Notes: generated from the letters alone by a model not told the origin. Counted from the first letter of the stretch, positions 8,131 through 18,579 are shown. The stretch is 64,000 nucleotides of DNA from Chitinimonas koreensis (GCF_014353015.1 NZ_CP060704.1:3745001-3809000), one strand, 5' to 3'. Program-made: numbers and translations.

Positions 8131-11100
8131 ATGAACGAGAACGGCATCGACGAGAGCGTCGCCGGGGTGAGCTATTACGATCCGGCCACGCAGACCAGCA
8201 GCGTGAACTGGCTGCTCACCGGGTCCAAGTGGGGCGGCGCAATCGGCCAGGGAGCTACCCTGACCTACAGCTATACGACGACTGCTTCGTCGTTTTCGGA
8301 TTCCTACCAGGCCGACGATGCCGATCACATCGGCGCCGACCTGACCCAGGGGCAGAAACAGGCCATCGAGATCGCACTGGGCCTGTGCTCGGCCTACGCG
8401 AACATCAGCTTCAACCTGGTGGCGGATACCGCCTCCGGGGCCGGCGACATCCGCTGGGGCAACTCGCTTTCCGCCAGCAACCCGACGGCCTTCGCCTATT
8501 TCCCGTCCCAGGCCCCGAAGCGGGCGACATCTGGTTCGGCCCCGACAATGCCGAGGCCTATCAGGACCCGCTCAACGACACCTACGGGATGATGACGCAC
8601 ATGCACGAGCTGGGGCATGCGCTGGGACTCAAGCACACCTTCGGCGGCGACCTGGAAGCCGACCCACTGCACGACCAGGGCAAGTATTCCATCATGTCGT
8701 ACACCTTTCCGGGCGGCTATCCGGAGACGTACATGCTGGACGACATCGCGGCGCTGCAATACCTGTACGGCGCGAATCGCACCTGGCATACCGGCAACGA
8801 CGTGTATTCCTGGGACAACGATGCGCTGGTCTTCGAGACGATCTGGGACGCGGACGGGATCGATACGATCGACGCGGGCAACCAGGCCGAAGGCGTCGAC
8901 ATCCGGCTGCAGGCCGGCACCTTCAGCGAAATCGGCCAATCGATCTGGAACGGGCAGTCGTATACCAACGACCACCTCGCCATCGCCTACGACTGCATCA
9001 TCGAAAACGCCACCGGCTCCGCATTCAACGACGAGCTGCACGGCAATGCCGTCGCCAACCAACTGATCGGCGGCGCCGGCAACGATCTGCTCGAAGGCCT
9101 GGCCGGCACCGACAAGCTCGACGGCGGCAACGGCGCCGATACGCTCGACGGCGGAACCGGGCGGACACCCTGACCGGCGGCAGCGGCAACGACCGCTACC
9201 TGGTCGACAACGCCGGCGACGTCGTGATCGAAAGCACCCTCTCGGCAGCCGAGATCGACCTGGTGCAATCGAGCGTCAACTTCACGCTCGGCGCGAACCT
9301 CGAGCAGCTGCAACTGCTCGGCGCCGCGGGCCTCAACGGCTTCGGCAACGGCCTGGACAACCTGCTGACGGGTAACGCCGGCAACAACCTGCTCAGCGGC
9401 GGCGCGGGCAAGGACACGCTGGTCGGCGGGCTCGGCAACGATACCTACGTGGTCGATTCGACCGGCGACGTCGTCGTCGAGACATCAGCGCTGGCCACCG
9501 AGGTCGACACGGTCCGTTCGAGCGTCAATTTCACCCTGGGCGCCAATGTCGAGAACCTCCAGCTGGAGGGCAATGCCGGCCTGAACGGCTTCGGCAATGC
9601 ACTGGCCAACGTGCTGACCGGCAATGCCGGCAACAACGTGCTCGGCGGCGGCGCGGGCAAGGACACGCTGATCGGCGGACTGGGCGACGACAGCTACCAG
9701 GTCGACGACGCCGGCGACCTGGTAGTGGAGACGTCGACGCTGGCGACCGAGATCGACACCGTGCAGTCCACCGTCAACTACACGCTGGGCGCCAACGTCG
9801 AAAAGCTGGTGCTGCTCGGCGGTTCCGGCCTCAACGGTTTCGGCAACGGCCTGAACAACGTGCTGAGCGGCAACGCCGGCAATAACCTGCTCAGCGGCGG
9901 CGCCGGTGCGGACACGCTGATCGGCGGCGCGGGTTCGGACATCTACCTGGTGGACGACGTCGCCGACCAGGCGATCGAGACCGTCACCGCGGCGCAGGAC
10001 ATCGATACGGTGCGCGCCAGCGTCGACTTCACCCTGGGCGACAACCTCGAGCAGTTGCAACTGCAGGGCGACGCCAACCTGGCCGGCCAGGGCAACGGCC
10101 TGGCCAACGCCCTGACCGGCAATGCCGGCCGCAACCAGCTGAGCGGCTGGGCCGGCAACGACACGCTGGACGGCGGCCTCGGCGCCGATACCCTGGTGGG
10201 CGGGACCGGCAACGATCTCTACCAGGTCGACAACGCCGGTGACCTGGTGGTGGAAACCAGCAGCCTGGCCGCCGAGATCGACGTGGTCCACTCCAGCGTC
10301 AATTTCGCCCTGGGCGCGAACGTCGAATCGCTGCGCCTGCTCGGCGCGGCCGGACTGAACGGCATCGGCAACGCGCTCGACAATCAGTTGACCGGCAACG
10401 CCGGCAAGAACCAGCTGAGCGGAGCGGCCGGCGCCGATACGCTCGACGGCGGGCTGGGCGCCGACGTCATGACCGGCGGCCTCGGCAACGACAGCTACTG
10501 GGTGGACGACAGCGGCGACATCGTGGTCGAGACCTCGGCGCTCGCGAGCGAGATCGATACCGTCAATGCCACCGTCAACTTCACCCTGGGGGCGAACCTC
10601 GAGAAGCTGCAGTTGCAGGGCAGCTCCGGCCTCAACGGCTTCGGCAATGCGCTCGACAACGAAGTGCGCGGTAACGCCGGCAACAACCGCCTCGGCGGCG
10701 GCGCGGGGGCAGACACCCTGGCCGGCGGCGCCGGGACCGACGTATTGACCGGCGGGGCCGGCAACGATACCTACCTGTTCGGCCGCGGCGACGGGCTGGA
10801 TACCGTGGTCGAGAACGACGGCACCGCGGCGAACCAGGACACGGTGCTGCTGCAGGCCGGCATCGCGCTGAACCAGCTGCGTTTCAGCCGCAGCGGCAAC
10901 GACCTGGAAGTCGGCCTCGCCGACACTACCGACCGCTTGCGCGTGCAGGACTGGTACCTGGGGACCGATCGGCACGTCGAGCGTTTCCAGACCGCGAACG
11001 GCGACGTGCTGCTCGACAGCCAGGTCGACGCACTGGTGCAGAGCATGGCGGGCTTCGTCGCCAAGCCGGCGAGCCATTCGATCCAGCCGGCGCGGATCGA

Positions 11101-11176
11101 CGAGGGGATGGCGTTCCAGCTGGCCCCGCACCGGTATCTCGAAAGCCGGCCGATGTTCGGGCAGCTCGAGCGATAG
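8131..11176 (+). CDS. Serralysin-type (M10B) RTX metalloprotease (two frame breaks, near 8515 and 9160)
   Basis: About 1015 aa when restored, secreted. Residues 1-260 form the protease domain: zinc motif HELGHALGLKH, Met-turn SIMSYT, and the serralysin-like PEAGDIWFG upstream. Long glycine-rich Ca2+-binding RTX repeats follow (GGAGNDTLxGG type). The C-terminus is a hemolysin-related domain (LRFSRSGNDLEVGL ... RLRVQDWY) and an acidic, hydrophobic-ended tail typical of type I secretion substrates. Single-base losses in the CCCC at 8513-8516 and the GGG at 9159-9161 split it into three readable pieces. No T1SS genes lie in the window. It is more than twice the length of classical serralysins because of the repeat block. 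Confidence 0.88.
9271..10680 (+). repeat. Tandem 249/276-bp coding repeats in the RTX protease
   Basis: The phrase (S/T)-S/T-VNFTLGAN recurs with codon starts near 9272, 9521, 9770, 10019, 10295 and 10571. The spacings are therefore 249 bp three times and then 276 bp twice. The 27-bp difference is one extra RTX nonapeptide (TLDGGLGAD). Each unit carries a conserved LQLxGxAGLNGFGNxLxNxLTGNAGxN segment plus RTX turns. Confidence 0.8.
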
Positions 11177-11184
11177 GCAGCGCC

Positions 11185-11215
11185 GGGGCGGCCGCCGGTT
11201 CGGCGGCCGCTCCCC
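11185..11215 (+). terminator. GC-rich hairpin after the RTX protease
   Basis: GGGGCGGCCGCC, a GGTTC loop and GGCGGCCGCTCCCC form a strong stem 9 bases after the stop. There is no clear T-tract (CTATCA follows), so it is a likely but not classical terminator. Confidence 0.5.
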
Positions 11216-11289
11216 TATCAGCGACAGGGGCTCGGCAGGCCGGTCGATGGAGCCGGCCGATCTGACGCGGACGAGCCGGTGGCTGGAAT

Positions 11290-11345
11290 GCCGGCCACCG
11301 GAACGCCGGTCGCCGGATCGCCGGCCGCCGGAACGCCGGTCGGCA
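11290..11345. repeat. Short tandem GCCGG-rich repeat upstream of the M64 gene
   Basis: About four imperfect 15-base units of the type CCGGAACGCCGGTCG / CCGGATCGCCGGCCG lie between the RTX hairpin and the M64 start. They are palindromic within each unit. The rest of the 287-base gap shows no gene. Confidence 0.5.
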
Positions 11346-11463
11346 GATTTGCATCCATTTGGCCGCCCACCGCCCAGAACCATACAATCCGCGCCCCAGG
11401 CGTCGGCGCATCATCCGGACACCGATTATTCCATCGGCATAACAAATATCCGGAGATGCAGCG

Positions 11464-13064
11464 ATGACACGTACCCTCCCCTCCTGGTCGGCCTCGCCCT
11501 GACGAGCCTGGCCGCCTCCGCCGCCGACGGCAACCTCCTGCTGCGCATCAAACAGAACAACACGCGCGGCGCCAGCGACTACGAGCTGGTCCATGCCCAG
11601 AGCGGCAAGTTCGCCGCCAGCGCCGGCGCGGTCGACAGCAACGGCGCGACGATCGAGCTGGTCGGGCGCGATCGCAACGGCCGCGAGCTGTTCCGCAGCA
11701 AGGTGAACAACCCGGGCACGCTGCACGCGGAAGCGTTCGATCCCAAGAGCGGCAAGATCGCCCAAGCCCAGGATATCGTGCTGCCGCAGGCCTTCTTCGA
11801 GGTCAGCGTGCCCGACGACAAGGCGCTCGACCATATCGAGCTGAGCAGCCGCGCCACCACCGACATGCGCGGCATGGCGCTGCAGCCGGCCACGCTCAAG
11901 CGCATCGACCGCGCCGCGATCGACGGCCAGCTGAGCCGCAGCAAGATGATGACGGCGACCCGCGCGGCGGCCGGCACCGCCGTGCTCTACAACAGCGGCC
12001 CATCGGCCAGCCGGATGGACATCGTGCTGATCGGCGACGGCTACACCAGCGGCGAGATGAGCAAGTGGGCCGCCGACGCCCAGAAGGTGGCCAACGGCCT
12101 CCTGGCCGATCCGCTGTTCAACGCCAACAAGAACAACCTCAACATCCGCCGCGTCGACGTGGTCAGCAACCAGACCGGCGTCGACGAGCCGGACAAGGGC
12201 ATCTACCGCGATACCGCGCTGGGCGTGCAGATCGGCTGCTACAACATCGACCGGCTGGTCTGCGCCGACGACAACCTGGTCTACAGCACCGTGGGCACGG
12301 TCACCGCGGCCGACGCGCGCGACGTGATCGTGGTGGTGGCCAACTCGACCCGCTACGGCGGCGCCGGCGGCAGCATCGCCACCATGACCATGCACAGCTC
12401 GGCCATCGAGCTGGCGCTGCACGAGATCGGCCATACCGCCTTCAAGCTGGCCGACGAATACGACTACGGCACCTGCGACGCCAGCCGCGAGCCGACCGAG
12501 GCCAACGTCACGCGCCAGACCGGCCGCAGCGGGACCAAGTGGGGTTCGCTGATCCCGTCCAACGTGCAGGTGCCGACGCCGAACAACTATTACCCGAACG
12601 GCACGATCGGGCTGTTCACCGGCGCGCGCTACTGCACCTCCGGCATGTACCGGCCGACCGAGAACTCGCGCATGCGCACGCTGGGCCAGCCCTGGCACGC
12701 GGTGAACGAGCGGCGCGCCAATGCGGTGTTCGCCACCTACAACACCGGCGGCGGCAGCTCGACCCCGGTGACGGTGACCGGCTCGCTGGCCAACAAGCAG
12801 TGGGTGAGCCTGCCCTCGGCCGGCGCCTACAACAGCACCCAGGGCGGCACCTTCAAGCTGCAGCTGACCGGCCCGGGCAACGCCGACTTCGAGCTGACGC
12901 TGTACAAGTGGAACGGCTCGGCCTGGGCCAAGGCGGCCGAATCGACCGGGCCGACCTCGACCGAGTCGATCAACTACGCCGGCAGCGCGGGCTACTACTA
13001 CTTCGAGGTGAAGTCCTACTCGGGCGCCGGCAACTACTCGGTGACCTACACCTTCCCCAAGTAG
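11464..13064 (+). CDS. Secreted M64-family zinc metallopeptidase (frame break in the signal peptide near 11480)
   Basis: About 533 aa when restored. MTRTLP leads into LLVGLALTSLAASAAD as a signal peptide once one C is added to the CCCC at 11478-11481. Without it the ATG frame stops at once. The N-terminal region (residues 25-150) is beta-rich. The peptidase domain contains MDIVLIGDGYTSGEM and the zinc motif HEIGHTAFKLADEYDYG, the hallmark of the IgA-peptidase M64 family. The C-terminal 100 residues are a PPC-type domain (VTVTGSLANKQWVSL ... YYFEVKSYSGAGNYSVTYTF), common in secreted bacterial proteases. It lies next to another secreted protease, suggesting an exoenzyme group. Confidence 0.85.
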
Positions 13065-13080
13065 ATCCGACGCCGTGAAT

Positions 13081-13151
13081 GCGGACGCGCCCCTGAAGGG
13101 CGCGTCCGCACTGCCCATCGCCGCCGCCGCTCCAGCAGGAGCGGCGGCGGC
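13081..13151. terminator. Double hairpin terminator between convergent genes
   Basis: Two perfect stems lie between the M64 stop and the AraC-type stop. One is GCGGACGCGCCC / GGGCGCGTCCGC (13081-13109). The other is GCCGCCGCCGCTCC-AGCA-GGAGCGGCGGCGGC (13120-13151), followed by CTTCGTTTC. The second looks like a terminator for the plus strand, and the pair probably serves both strands. Confidence 0.75.
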
Positions 13152-13158
13152 CTTCGTT

Positions 13159-13992
13159 TCAGACCGGCCAGCTCGGCTCCCACGGCAGCAGCGGCGAGGC
13201 TTTCTGCGCCTGCAGCCATTTGCGGTAGGCGGACGGATTGACGCCGACCAGCTTGCGGAACTGGCGGCTCAGGAGGCTGTGGTCGTAGAAGCCGCACTGC
13301 TGCGCGATGCGGCTCAGCGAGGCCTCCTCGCGCCGCAGCAGCGCGCAGGCGGCACGGATGCGGCTGCGCAGGATCAGGTCGGCCGGGCTGATGCCGTAGA
13401 TCTTGCGGATGCGGGCGGAGAAACGGGCGGTGTCGAGCCCGGCCAGTTCGGCCAGCTCGGCGATCTGCAGCTTCTCGTCGAAGTGGATCACCATGCGGTC
13501 GACCGCCGCCGCCAGCCGAGGGTCGATCAATTCGCCGCGCGACAGCTCGGGCAGATCGCGCGACAGGCACATGATGCCGACCAGTTCGCCGCCGGGCGCG
13601 TGCAGCGGGTACTTCTGGGTCACGCACCAGCCGGCCTCGCCGTGCGGGTAGAGCGTGGGATCGAGCTGGTCGAAGATCGGCAGCTGGTGCTTGACCAGCC
13701 AGCGGTCCTGCTGGTCGTAGCGCGACGCCATCTCGCCGGGCCAGATCTGCGCCACGGTGCGGCCGCGGATCTCTTCGGCGCGCGCCTTCACCCGCTGCAG
13801 CACCGACTGGTTGAAGGAGACATAGCGCCCGGCCACGTCCTTCACCACGTAGGCGAAACCCGGCACGCCATCGAACAGCATCGCGGTCTGCGCCGCGCCG
13901 TAGAGATGGGCCGCGTCGCCCTCCCCCGCCGTCCGTTCGCCATACTTGTCCCCAGCGGGCAACCGGCTCGCCATCATGGATGCTCCATTCAT
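13159..13992 (-). CDS. PAS-AraC family transcriptional regulator
   Basis: 277 aa. The N-terminal half is PAS-like (FDGVPGFAYVVKDVAGRYVSFNQSVLQR ... RTVAQIWPGEM). The C-terminal 100 residues are the AraC double helix-turn-helix (LQIAELAELAGLDTARFSARIRKIYGISPADLI ... LSRIAQQCGFYDHSLLSRQFRKLVGVNPSAYR). ATG at 13992 was chosen; in-frame ATGs at 13977 and 13974 are possible alternatives. It is divergent from the solute-binding protein gene at 14228, 235 bases away, and may control it. The inducer is unknown. Confidence 0.88.
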   Translation of the reverse strand: MNGASMMASRLPAGDKYGERTAGEGDAAHLYGAAQTAMLFDGVPGFAYVVKDVAGRYVSFNQSVLQRVKARAEEIRGRTVAQIWPGEMASRYDQQDRWLVKHQLPIFDQLDPTLYPHGEAGWCVTQKYPLHAPGGELVGIMCLSRDLPELSRGELIDPRLAAAVDRMVIHFDEKLQIAELAELAGLDTARFSARIRKIYGISPADLILRSRIRAACALLRREEASLSRIAQQCGFYDHSLLSRQFRKLVGVNPSAYRKWLQAQKASPLLPWEPSWPV

Positions 13993-14227
13993 GCCACCGT
14001 CCTATAAGACGGGTATCAGGCAACCCTGGAAATATGGTATATGGATCGCCCGCTGGCAATTGGGAATACTTCGCAGTTCGACGACCGGTCGTGCGCCGGC
14101 CGCCGCCTTCGTCCATCCGCCGCACGGCCATTCCACGCGCCAAGTCCCTCCTGGCAGGGAACAAGACAGGTACTAAGCTGGAATCGAAGCGCGCAGACGC
14201 TCCTGTCCAAACCTGCCGGAGACAACC

Positions 14228-15000
14228 ATGAAGCGATCCCCCTCGCCCGCCTGGCGGCGGCCGTCCTGCTTTGCCTCGGCGCAGCCGACGCCGCCGACAA
14301 GCCCGCCCGCGTCAACATCTGCACCGAGAACGAAGACTCCTATCCCTGGCTGCAGAAGGACCGGCCCGGCCTCAACATCATCATGATGCGCATGGTGGAA
14401 AAGCAGGTCGGCAGCAAGATCGACATCAAGCCGCTGCCGTGGAAGCGCTGCATGGAATCGGTCCGCAGCGGCGAGATGGACGGCCTGTTCAAGATCAGCT
14501 TCAAGGCCGACCGCATGGAGATCGGCCACTACCCGATGGCCGGCGACAAGCCCGACGCGACCCGCCGCATGCTGGACGACAGCTACAGCCTGTACCGGCT
14601 CAAGGGCAGCAAGGTCGAATGGGACGGCAAGGCGATCCGCAACGCCGACGCGGTCGGCGCGCAGGCCGGCTTTTCCATCGTCGACCAGCTCAAGGGCCTG
14701 GGCGTGCGGGTGGACGACGGCGTGCGCACCGCCGACGACAATCTGCAGAAACTGCTGACCGGCCGCGTCTCGGCGGTGGCGCTGCAGACGCTGGAAGGCG
14801 ACGTCAGCCTGGCCGGCAAGCCCGAGTTCGCCGCCAGGATCGAGCGCGTCGACCCGCCGCTGGTGACCAAGCCCTACTTCCTGATGCTGTCCAAGCCCTT
14901 CGTCGCCAAGTACCCGGATTTCGCCAAGGCGCTGTGGGACAGCGTCGGCGCGGTGCGCGAATCGGCCGAGTACAAGACCCAGATGCAGCAGTTCAAGTGA
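14228..15000 (+). CDS. Periplasmic solute-binding protein, family 3-like (frame break near 14240)
   Basis: About 257 aa when restored. From the ATG at 14228 (GGAGACAACC upstream) the signal peptide reads MKRSP-LARLAAAVLLCLGAADAAD after one C is added to the CCCCC at 14238-14242. The mature part begins ARVNICTENEDSYPWL and contains IDIKPLPWKRCMESVRSGEMDG, typical of amino-acid-type SBP_bac_3 proteins. No permease or ATPase gene is adjacent, so it is an orphan, as is the related protein at 46132-46857. Ligand unknown. Confidence 0.82.
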
Positions 15001-15033
15001 CGGCGGCCGGCCGGGACGCGCGTCCCGGCCGGC

Positions 15034-15912
15034 TCAGCCGAAGCGCTCCACCATGAAATCCACGAAGCTGCGCAGCCGGGGCGAGCGGTAGCGGTCCGGC
15101 AGGTAGACCACGCTCATCGGCCGGCTCGGCAATTCGTAGCCGGGGAACAGCCGGACCAGCCGGCCGGCGCGCACGTCGGCCTCGAGCAGGATCGCCGGCT
15201 GCAGCACGATGCCCAGGCCGTGCAGCGCCGCCATGCGCAGCGCCTGGCCGTGGTTGACCTGCAGCCGGCCCGACACCGGCACGCTGCAGATGCCGTCCGC
15301 GCCCTCCAGCCGCCAGTGCGCCACGGCGGCCGGCGAGAACGACAGGCACTCGTGCCCGCTCAGTTCCTCCGGCCGCAGCGGCGTGCCGCGGCGCGCCAGG
15401 TAGCCGGGCGAGGCGCAGATCATCAGCCGGTACGGCGCCAGCGGCCGGGCGATCAGCGCCGAATCGGGCAACGGGCCGATGCGGATCGCCGCCTCGAATC
15501 CCTCCTCCACCAGATCCGCCACCCGGTCGCTCAGGACGGCGTCGACGTCGACCTGCGGATGGCGCGCCAGGTAGTCCGCCAGCACCGGCATCAGCGCCTC
15601 GGTGCCGAAGCTGACCGGCGCGGTGATGCGCAGGCGGCCGGCCGGTGCGAGCTGCAGGTTCTGCGCCTGAGCATCGGTCTCGGCCACCAGCCGCAGGATC
15701 TCCTTGCAGCGTGCGTAGTAGTCCTCGCCGAAGGCGGTGAGGTACTGGCGCCGGGTGGTGCGGTTGAGCAGGCGCATGCCCAGCCGCGCTTCCAGCGTGC
15801 GCAGGTGCTTGCCGGCCATGGTCGGCGAGATGCCGCAGGCCACGGCGGCCGCGCTGAGGCTGCCTTTTTCGACGGCCTGGACGTACACCTTCATGCTGTC
15901 GAGCAGATCCAT
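15034..15912 (-). CDS. LysR-family transcriptional regulator
   Basis: 292 aa. The N-terminal helix-turn-helix (MKVYVQAVEKGSLSAAAVACGISPTMAGKHLRTLEARLG) is followed by a substrate-binding domain (GRLRITAPVSFGTEALMPVLADYL ... FEAAIRIGPLPDSALIARPL). I chose ATG at 15912 (MDLLDSM) because the family begins there; longer in-frame starts add unrelated residues. It is divergent from the oxidoreductase at 16056, with a 143-base shared promoter region, the classic LysR arrangement. It probably regulates that gene. Confidence 0.9.
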   Translation of the reverse strand: MDLLDSMKVYVQAVEKGSLSAAAVACGISPTMAGKHLRTLEARLGMRLLNRTTRRQYLTAFGEDYYARCKEILRLVAETDAQAQNLQLAPAGRLRITAPVSFGTEALMPVLADYLARHPQVDVDAVLSDRVADLVEEGFEAAIRIGPLPDSALIARPLAPYRLMICASPGYLARRGTPLRPEELSGHECLSFSPAAVAHWRLEGADGICSVPVSGRLQVNHGQALRMAALHGLGIVLQPAILLEADVRAGRLVRLFPGYELPSRPMSVVYLPDRYRSPRLRSFVDFMVERFG

Positions 15913-16055
15913 TTCAAACCCATGGTTTTCAATCACTGAACCGGAGCGCAGTTTATCGATGCAGGGTTCCGAATGAAACTGGCGCTTCCCTGCTGCCGGC
16001 ATGAACGCCCCGCCGGCGGTAGCCCAGAGCCGCCTTCCCATTCGGAGAAAAGACC

Positions 16056-17060
16056 ATGAAAGCCATCGAACTGACCGCGCCCGACCTCGGCGCCTTCCGC
16101 CGGACCGAGCTGGACGAGCCCCGCCCCGGCCGCGGCGAAGTGCTGGTGCGCCTGCGTGCCGCGGCGCTGAACTACGTCGACGTCGCCATCGCGACCGGCG
16201 CCTTCCCCGGCGCCGCCTTCCCGCTGATCCCGGTCGCCGACGGCGCCGGCGAGATCGCCGCGCTGGGCGAAGGCGTCGACGGCCTGGCGGTCGGCGACCG
16301 GGTGATCCCGCACTTCATGCCGGACTGGCAGGGCGGCGCCATCGCGCCGCGCCACGTCGCCGCCATGCGCGGCATCACGCGGCCGGGCTCGCTGGCCGAA
16401 TACGTCGCGGTACCGGCCGCCAGCCTCGTCGCCCTGCCGGCCCACCTCGATTTCGTCCAGGGCGCGACGCTGCCGATCGCCGCCACCACCGCCTGGAACG
16501 CGGTGCGCTCGGCCGCGCTGCGGCCCGGCTCGGTGGTGGTGCTGCTGGGCACCGGCGGGGTCAGCCTGTTCGCCCTGCAGTTCGCCAAGGCCTCGGGCGC
16601 CACGGTGATCCTCGCTTCGTCGTCGGACGAGAAGCTCGAACGCGCGCGCCGGCTCGGCGCCGATCACCTGGTCAACTACCGCGCCACGCCGGCCTGGGAC
16701 GAGGAAGCGCTAAAGCTCACCGGCGGCCGCGGCGCCGACCTGGTGGTGGAGACGGTCGGCGGCGCGACTTTCGCGCGCGCGCTCAACGCCGCCGCGATGG
16801 GCGGCACGGTGTTCACGGTCGGCTTCGTCGGCGGCACGGCGGCCTCGCTCGACCTGCTGACCATCATCGTCAAGGCGCTGCGCATCGTCGGCAACAACAC
16901 CGGCTCGGTGGCCGACCTGGCCGAGGCCACCCGCGCCATCGCCGCCCACCGCATCGTGCCGGCGATCGACCGGGTGTTCGGCCTCGACGAAGTCGCCGCG
17001 GCCTATGCCGAGCTCGCTGCCGGCGGGCGCCATTTCGGCAAGCTCGCCATCGCGCACTGA
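16056..17060 (+). CDS. Zinc-independent MDR-family NAD(P)H:quinone oxidoreductase / alcohol dehydrogenase-like
   Basis: 334 aa medium-chain dehydrogenase/reductase. The N-terminal GroES-like fold contains RAAALNYVDVAIATGAFPG and DGAGEIAALGEGVDGLAVGDRV. The Rossmann domain begins GSVVVLLGTGGVSLFALQFAKASGATVI (dinucleotide motif GTGGVS). No catalytic or structural zinc cysteines are seen, so quinone reductase-like rather than zinc alcohol dehydrogenase. GAGAAAAGACC lies upstream of the ATG at 16056. It is divergent from a LysR regulator. The natural substrate is unknown. Confidence 0.85.
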   Translation: MKAIELTAPDLGAFRRTELDEPRPGRGEVLVRLRAAALNYVDVAIATGAFPGAAFPLIPVADGAGEIAALGEGVDGLAVGDRVIPHFMPDWQGGAIAPRHVAAMRGITRPGSLAEYVAVPAASLVALPAHLDFVQGATLPIAATTAWNAVRSAALRPGSVVVLLGTGGVSLFALQFAKASGATVILASSSDEKLERARRLGADHLVNYRATPAWDEEALKLTGGRGADLVVETVGGATFARALNAAAMGGTVFTVGFVGGTAASLDLLTIIVKALRIVGNNTGSVADLAEATRAIAAHRIVPAIDRVFGLDEVAAAYAELAAGGRHFGKLAIAH

Positions 17061-17233
17061 GCCGCGCGGGGGCTTCCGGCGGTTCGCGGACGTGGCGCAT
17101 CCGGCATCGGCGATCGACCTGCACGACGGCGAAACCAAGGCCATCGAGGGCATGACCCACTTCGTGCCGTTCGCGATCTTCCTGATGCCGGCCTCGCAGG
17201 GCCTGCCGGCGGTCATCCCGCCCGGCGACGAGC

Positions 17234-17257
17234 GGCCGGCCCGCCGCCGGGCCGGCC
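17234..17257. terminator. Hairpin between convergent oxidoreductase and dsbA genes
   Basis: GGCCGGCCCG-CCGC-CGGGCCGGCC is a perfect 10-bp stem 10 bases beyond the dsbA stop. The 207-base gap between the two genes shows no credible coding sequence. Confidence 0.5.
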
Positions 17258-17267
17258 GCCTGCGGGC

Positions 17268-17915
17268 CTAGCGCTTGGCGCCGGCGCGTTCGCCGGCGAT
17301 CAGGCGATCCACCAGCGCGAACATCTGCTCGCCGCCGCCGGCCTGGTGCGGCGAAGTCAGGTACTTGCCGTTGACGACGAAGGCAGGCACCTCGTTCAGC
17401 CCATAGGCCCGGGTCAGCTGCTTGGCGCGCGCCAGCTGGCTGCCCATGCCGAAGGACTTGTAGATGCCTTCGAACTGCCGGCGGTCGATGCCGCGCTTGG
17501 CCACCCATTCGAACAGCGTCATCTCGTCGCGCAGCTCGACCTTGCCGCCGTGGATGGCATCGAACACCGCCTTCTGCTGCGTCAGCAGGCCCATGGTCTT
17601 GAGCGTGGCGAACAGCCTGGCGTGCCCGTCCATGTCGCTGCGGCCGTCCCACAGCACGTGCTCGCGGCGGAACACCACGTCCTTGGGCAGGGTCCGCTCC
17701 CAGCGGTTGACCAGCGGTTCGAGCTGATTGCAATGCGGGCAGCCATACCAGAAGAACTCGATCACTTCGATCTTGCCGGGTTGCTCGACCGGCTGCGGCG
17801 TCTTCAGCCTGGTGACGGGCGTGGCGTCGTCGCCGCCGTGGGCCAGGGCGGATACGCCGAAGAGGGTCAGGCCCAATGCCAGCACGGCACGGCCCAGGAG
17901 TCGCTTGGAATGCAT
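17268..17915 (-). CDS. dsbA: Thiol:disulfide interchange protein DsbA
   Basis: 215 aa periplasmic oxidase of protein disulphides. The signal peptide (RAVLALGLTLFGVSALA) is followed by the thioredoxin fold IEVIEFFWYGCPHCNQLEPLV, with the CPHC active site typical of DsbA. The helical insert and the cis-Pro loop NEVPAFVVNGKYLTSP are present. ATG at 17915 gives a complete signal peptide. Single gene; the DsbB partner is not in the window. Confidence 0.92.
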   Translation of the reverse strand: MHSKRLLGRAVLALGLTLFGVSALAHGGDDATPVTRLKTPQPVEQPGKIEVIEFFWYGCPHCNQLEPLVNRWERTLPKDVVFRREHVLWDGRSDMDGHARLFATLKTMGLLTQQKAVFDAIHGGKVELRDEMTLFEWVAKRGIDRRQFEGIYKSFGMGSQLARAKQLTRAYGLNEVPAFVVNGKYLTSPHQAGGGEQMFALVDRLIAGERAGAKR

Positions 17916-18228
17916 ACGGGGCTTTCTATGGTCGGGTTGAAACGAATGGGTCCGGCCGGGCGGACCTCGCCTCGCAGCCGCGATCGAACCCGCCGGCACG
18001 GGCGGGGAACGGTTCGCGGCACGGCGCGCCAGGCGCCGGTGCACCGGCGGCGGCGTGAGGCCAGGCTTGGCCGCCCTTCCCGTCCGGGCGCCTCGGATTC
18101 GAGCGCGGCGGAAAGGGATGGCGCTGCGGCCCGCCGCCCGCGCAAGGCGGCGAGGCCGGAGAATGCTCATCGGGGATGGGCTGCCCGGCAGGGAGCGCGG
18201 GCAGCGGGCGCGACGCGGATGAGCGCGA

Positions 18229-18579
18229 TCAGGCCGCCCAGTCGGGGCGGTCGGGCTCGTGGGGGATGGCGTCGGAGAAGTAGGGCTCGATGTGGTCGTG
18301 CAGGGCGGCGCGCGCGGCGGGCGGCGCCGGCAGGCGATCCAGGGCCGTCGCGGGCAGCGAGGCGACCCAGCAGGGACCGCATTCCAGATGCGCGTCGGCG
18401 GCCTGCGTCGCCCGCCCCTGCTCGTGCGCCTTGGTGGCGCAGGCGATCTGCTGGTAATAGCGCTCGAACCGGGCGCAATGGCCGCCCGGCTCGACGTGCG
18501 GCCGGCCCGCGGCATAGGCCAGTTGCCACGGCAGCAGCATCAGCAGGAGGAAGGTGACGAGCTTTTGCACGGCGCGCAT
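18229..18579 (-). CDS. CzcI-like small exported cation-resistance-associated protein
   Basis: 116 aa. The signal peptide VTFLLLMLLPWQLAYAAG is followed by a mature domain with four cysteines (HCARFERYYQQIACAT and LECGPCWVA) and a C-terminal motif ending EPYFSDAIPHEPDRPDW. Small size, CxxC and the PDRPDW-type ending resemble the CzcI family found beside RND heavy-metal efflux operons. No czc genes are present here, so it is an orphan if the assignment is right. The family call is by recollection of the motif, hence moderate confidence. Confidence 0.6.
   Translation of the reverse strand: MRAVQKLVTFLLLMLLPWQLAYAAGRPHVEPGGHCARFERYYQQIACATKAHEQGRATQAADAHLECGPCWVASLPATALDRLPAPPAARAALHDHIEPYFSDAIPHEPDRPDWAA

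Noticed and set aside
9271..10680. Regular 249-bp spacing considered as a CRISPR or other non-coding array
   Set aside because: The units are coding RTX super-repeats in one frame. No CRISPR-type short repeat with variable spacers is seen anywhere in the window.
8131..11176. Serralysin gene considered a true pseudogene
   Set aside because: Both breaks are one-base losses in C or G runs and the sequence is otherwise intact, including zinc motif, Met-turn and repeat periodicity; the same error type recurs across the window.
11218..11445. Minus-strand frame with repeating Pro-Ala-Thr-Gly units
   Set aside because: Produced by the short GCCGG tandem repeat in the intergenic gap; no ribosome site and no homologous pattern.
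17005..17271. Possible 88-codon gene between the oxidoreductase and dsbA
   Set aside because: Starts inside the oxidoreductase, has no ribosome site, no conserved pattern, and ends in a terminator-like hairpin.
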